A DNA stretch of 19,547 nt from positions 1 to 19,547 of the forward strand of contig RFRI01000003.1 in NCBI GenBank assembly GCA_009924535.1, given 5' to 3'. This document shows, piece by piece, positions 19,050 to 19,547 of the stretch. Below the pieces are notes generated by a model. It saw only the letters and a program-made list of their open reading frames with translations. It searched no databases and was not told the origin of the DNA. Each line of letters starts with the position of its first letter. Within the stretch, counting starts at the first letter, position 1. This DNA comes from Verrucomicrobiota bacterium (GTDB taxonomy: Bacteria; Verrucomicrobiota; Verrucomicrobiia; Opitutales; UBA953). The translations under genes and the position numbers were made by a program.

Positions 19050-19547
19050 TCATTCGCGGTCGTCGCGTTCGACCTGCCAGAACTCGAGCTCGACCGGGGT
19101 GGAGCGACCGAAGATGTCGACGGAGACCTCGAGCTTGCCGCGGTCGGCGTCGATCTTGTCGATGTTGCCGGCGAGGTTGGCGAAGGGGCCGTCGGTGATC
19201 TTGACGCGCTCGCCGATGTTGAAGGAGATCTTCGGGACGACCTTGTCCGCGGCGTCGGCGACCTGCTGGAGGATCGTGTTGATCTCCTCGGTCTTGAGCG
19301 CGACGGGATTCTGTCCGCCGATGAGGCCGATGACGCCGTCGGTCTTGCGGAGGAAGCTCCAGGGAGCCTCGAGCAGCGCGCCTTCGTCGTCGAAGAGGCG
19401 GGCGCGGACGAACAGGTACGAAGGATAGAGCTTCATCTCGCTCTCGCGTTTCTTGCCGTTGCGGAAGTCCTTGACGGTCTTCACCGGCATCAGGATCTCG
19501 GCGACGAAGTCGCCCATCTCCTCGTCCTTGATGGCCTTGTCGAGCAG
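19050..19547 (-). CDS. nusG: transcription termination/antitermination protein NusG (5'-truncated by window edge)
   Basis: The last 165 codons and the stop of NusG, the elongation factor that binds RNA polymerase and links it to Rho or the ribosome. The frame is open to the window edge (LLDKAIKDEEMGDFVAEILM). The internal ATG at 19517 is therefore not the real start; the conserved N-terminus lies outside the window. Visible are most of the NGN domain (KRESEMKLYPSYLFVRARL, with the WSFLRKTDGVIGLIGG segment) and the KOW domain (GERVKITDGPFANLAGN, then VDIFGRSTPVELEFWQVE). The order nusG-rplK is the usual one. Confidence 0.97.
   Translation of the reverse strand: MLDKAIKDEEMGDFVAEILMPVKTVKDFRNGKKRESEMKLYPSYLFVRARLFDDEGALLEAPWSFLRKTDGVIGLIGGQNPVALKTEEINTILQQVADAADKVVPKISFNIGERVKITDGPFANLAGNIDKIDADRGKLEVSVDIFGRSTPVELEFWQVERDDRE

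Noticed and set aside
19050..19517. A complete 155-residue NusG starting at the internal Met
   Set aside because: The upstream codons to the window edge are in frame and match the NusG N-terminal domain, so the gene is truncated by the window, not short.

Overview
This 19.5 kb GC-rich window looks like a chromosomal segment of a Gram-negative bacterium of the PVC group. Verrucomicrobiota (Opitutae-like) is my best guess, with moderate confidence. The guess rests on the style of the RpoB/RpoC sequences, an outer-membrane envelope gene set (lipoproteins, a beta-barrel, SppA) and nearly SD-less gene starts. I see no insertion sequences, tRNAs, rRNAs or CRISPR arrays, and no gene-free stretch longer than about 170 bases.

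Right part (8.4-19.5 kb, all minus strand): the classic transcription/ribosomal-protein string, reading nusG (5'-truncated by the window edge), rplK, rplA, rplJ, rplL, rpoB, rpoC. A strong intrinsic terminator lies just past rpoC. A second terminator-like hairpin sits between rplL and rpoB, where it probably acts as an attenuator. Most leaders in this string are short, rich in A and C, and lack a Shine-Dalgarno sequence. RpoC is unusual: the second zinc site has lost its cysteines, and a 52-residue element just before it is duplicated.

Middle part (3.1-8.3 kb, minus strand): a compact four-gene envelope operon with a plausible promoter just after the rpoC terminator. It encodes an outer-membrane beta-barrel, a short OPX (Wza-like) lipoprotein, a Wzc-like chain-length regulator/tyrosine kinase with a Gly-Tyr repeat N-terminus, and an M48 metalloprotease lipoprotein. 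By inference this is a polysaccharide export line: the kinase regulates in the inner membrane, the OPX spans the periplasm, and the barrel serves as the outer-membrane pore because the OPX lacks the Wza outer-membrane helix. The protease may do quality control. No glycosyltransferases, flippase or polymerase are in the window.

Left part (1-3.1 kb): sppA (plus strand) encodes an inner-membrane signal-peptide peptidase of the double-domain type and converges on the M48 gene. Divergent from sppA is a 3'-truncated gene for a conserved protein of unknown function. Their shared 131-base intergenic region holds an AT-rich inverted repeat and a 25-base pure pyrimidine tract that abuts the sppA start.
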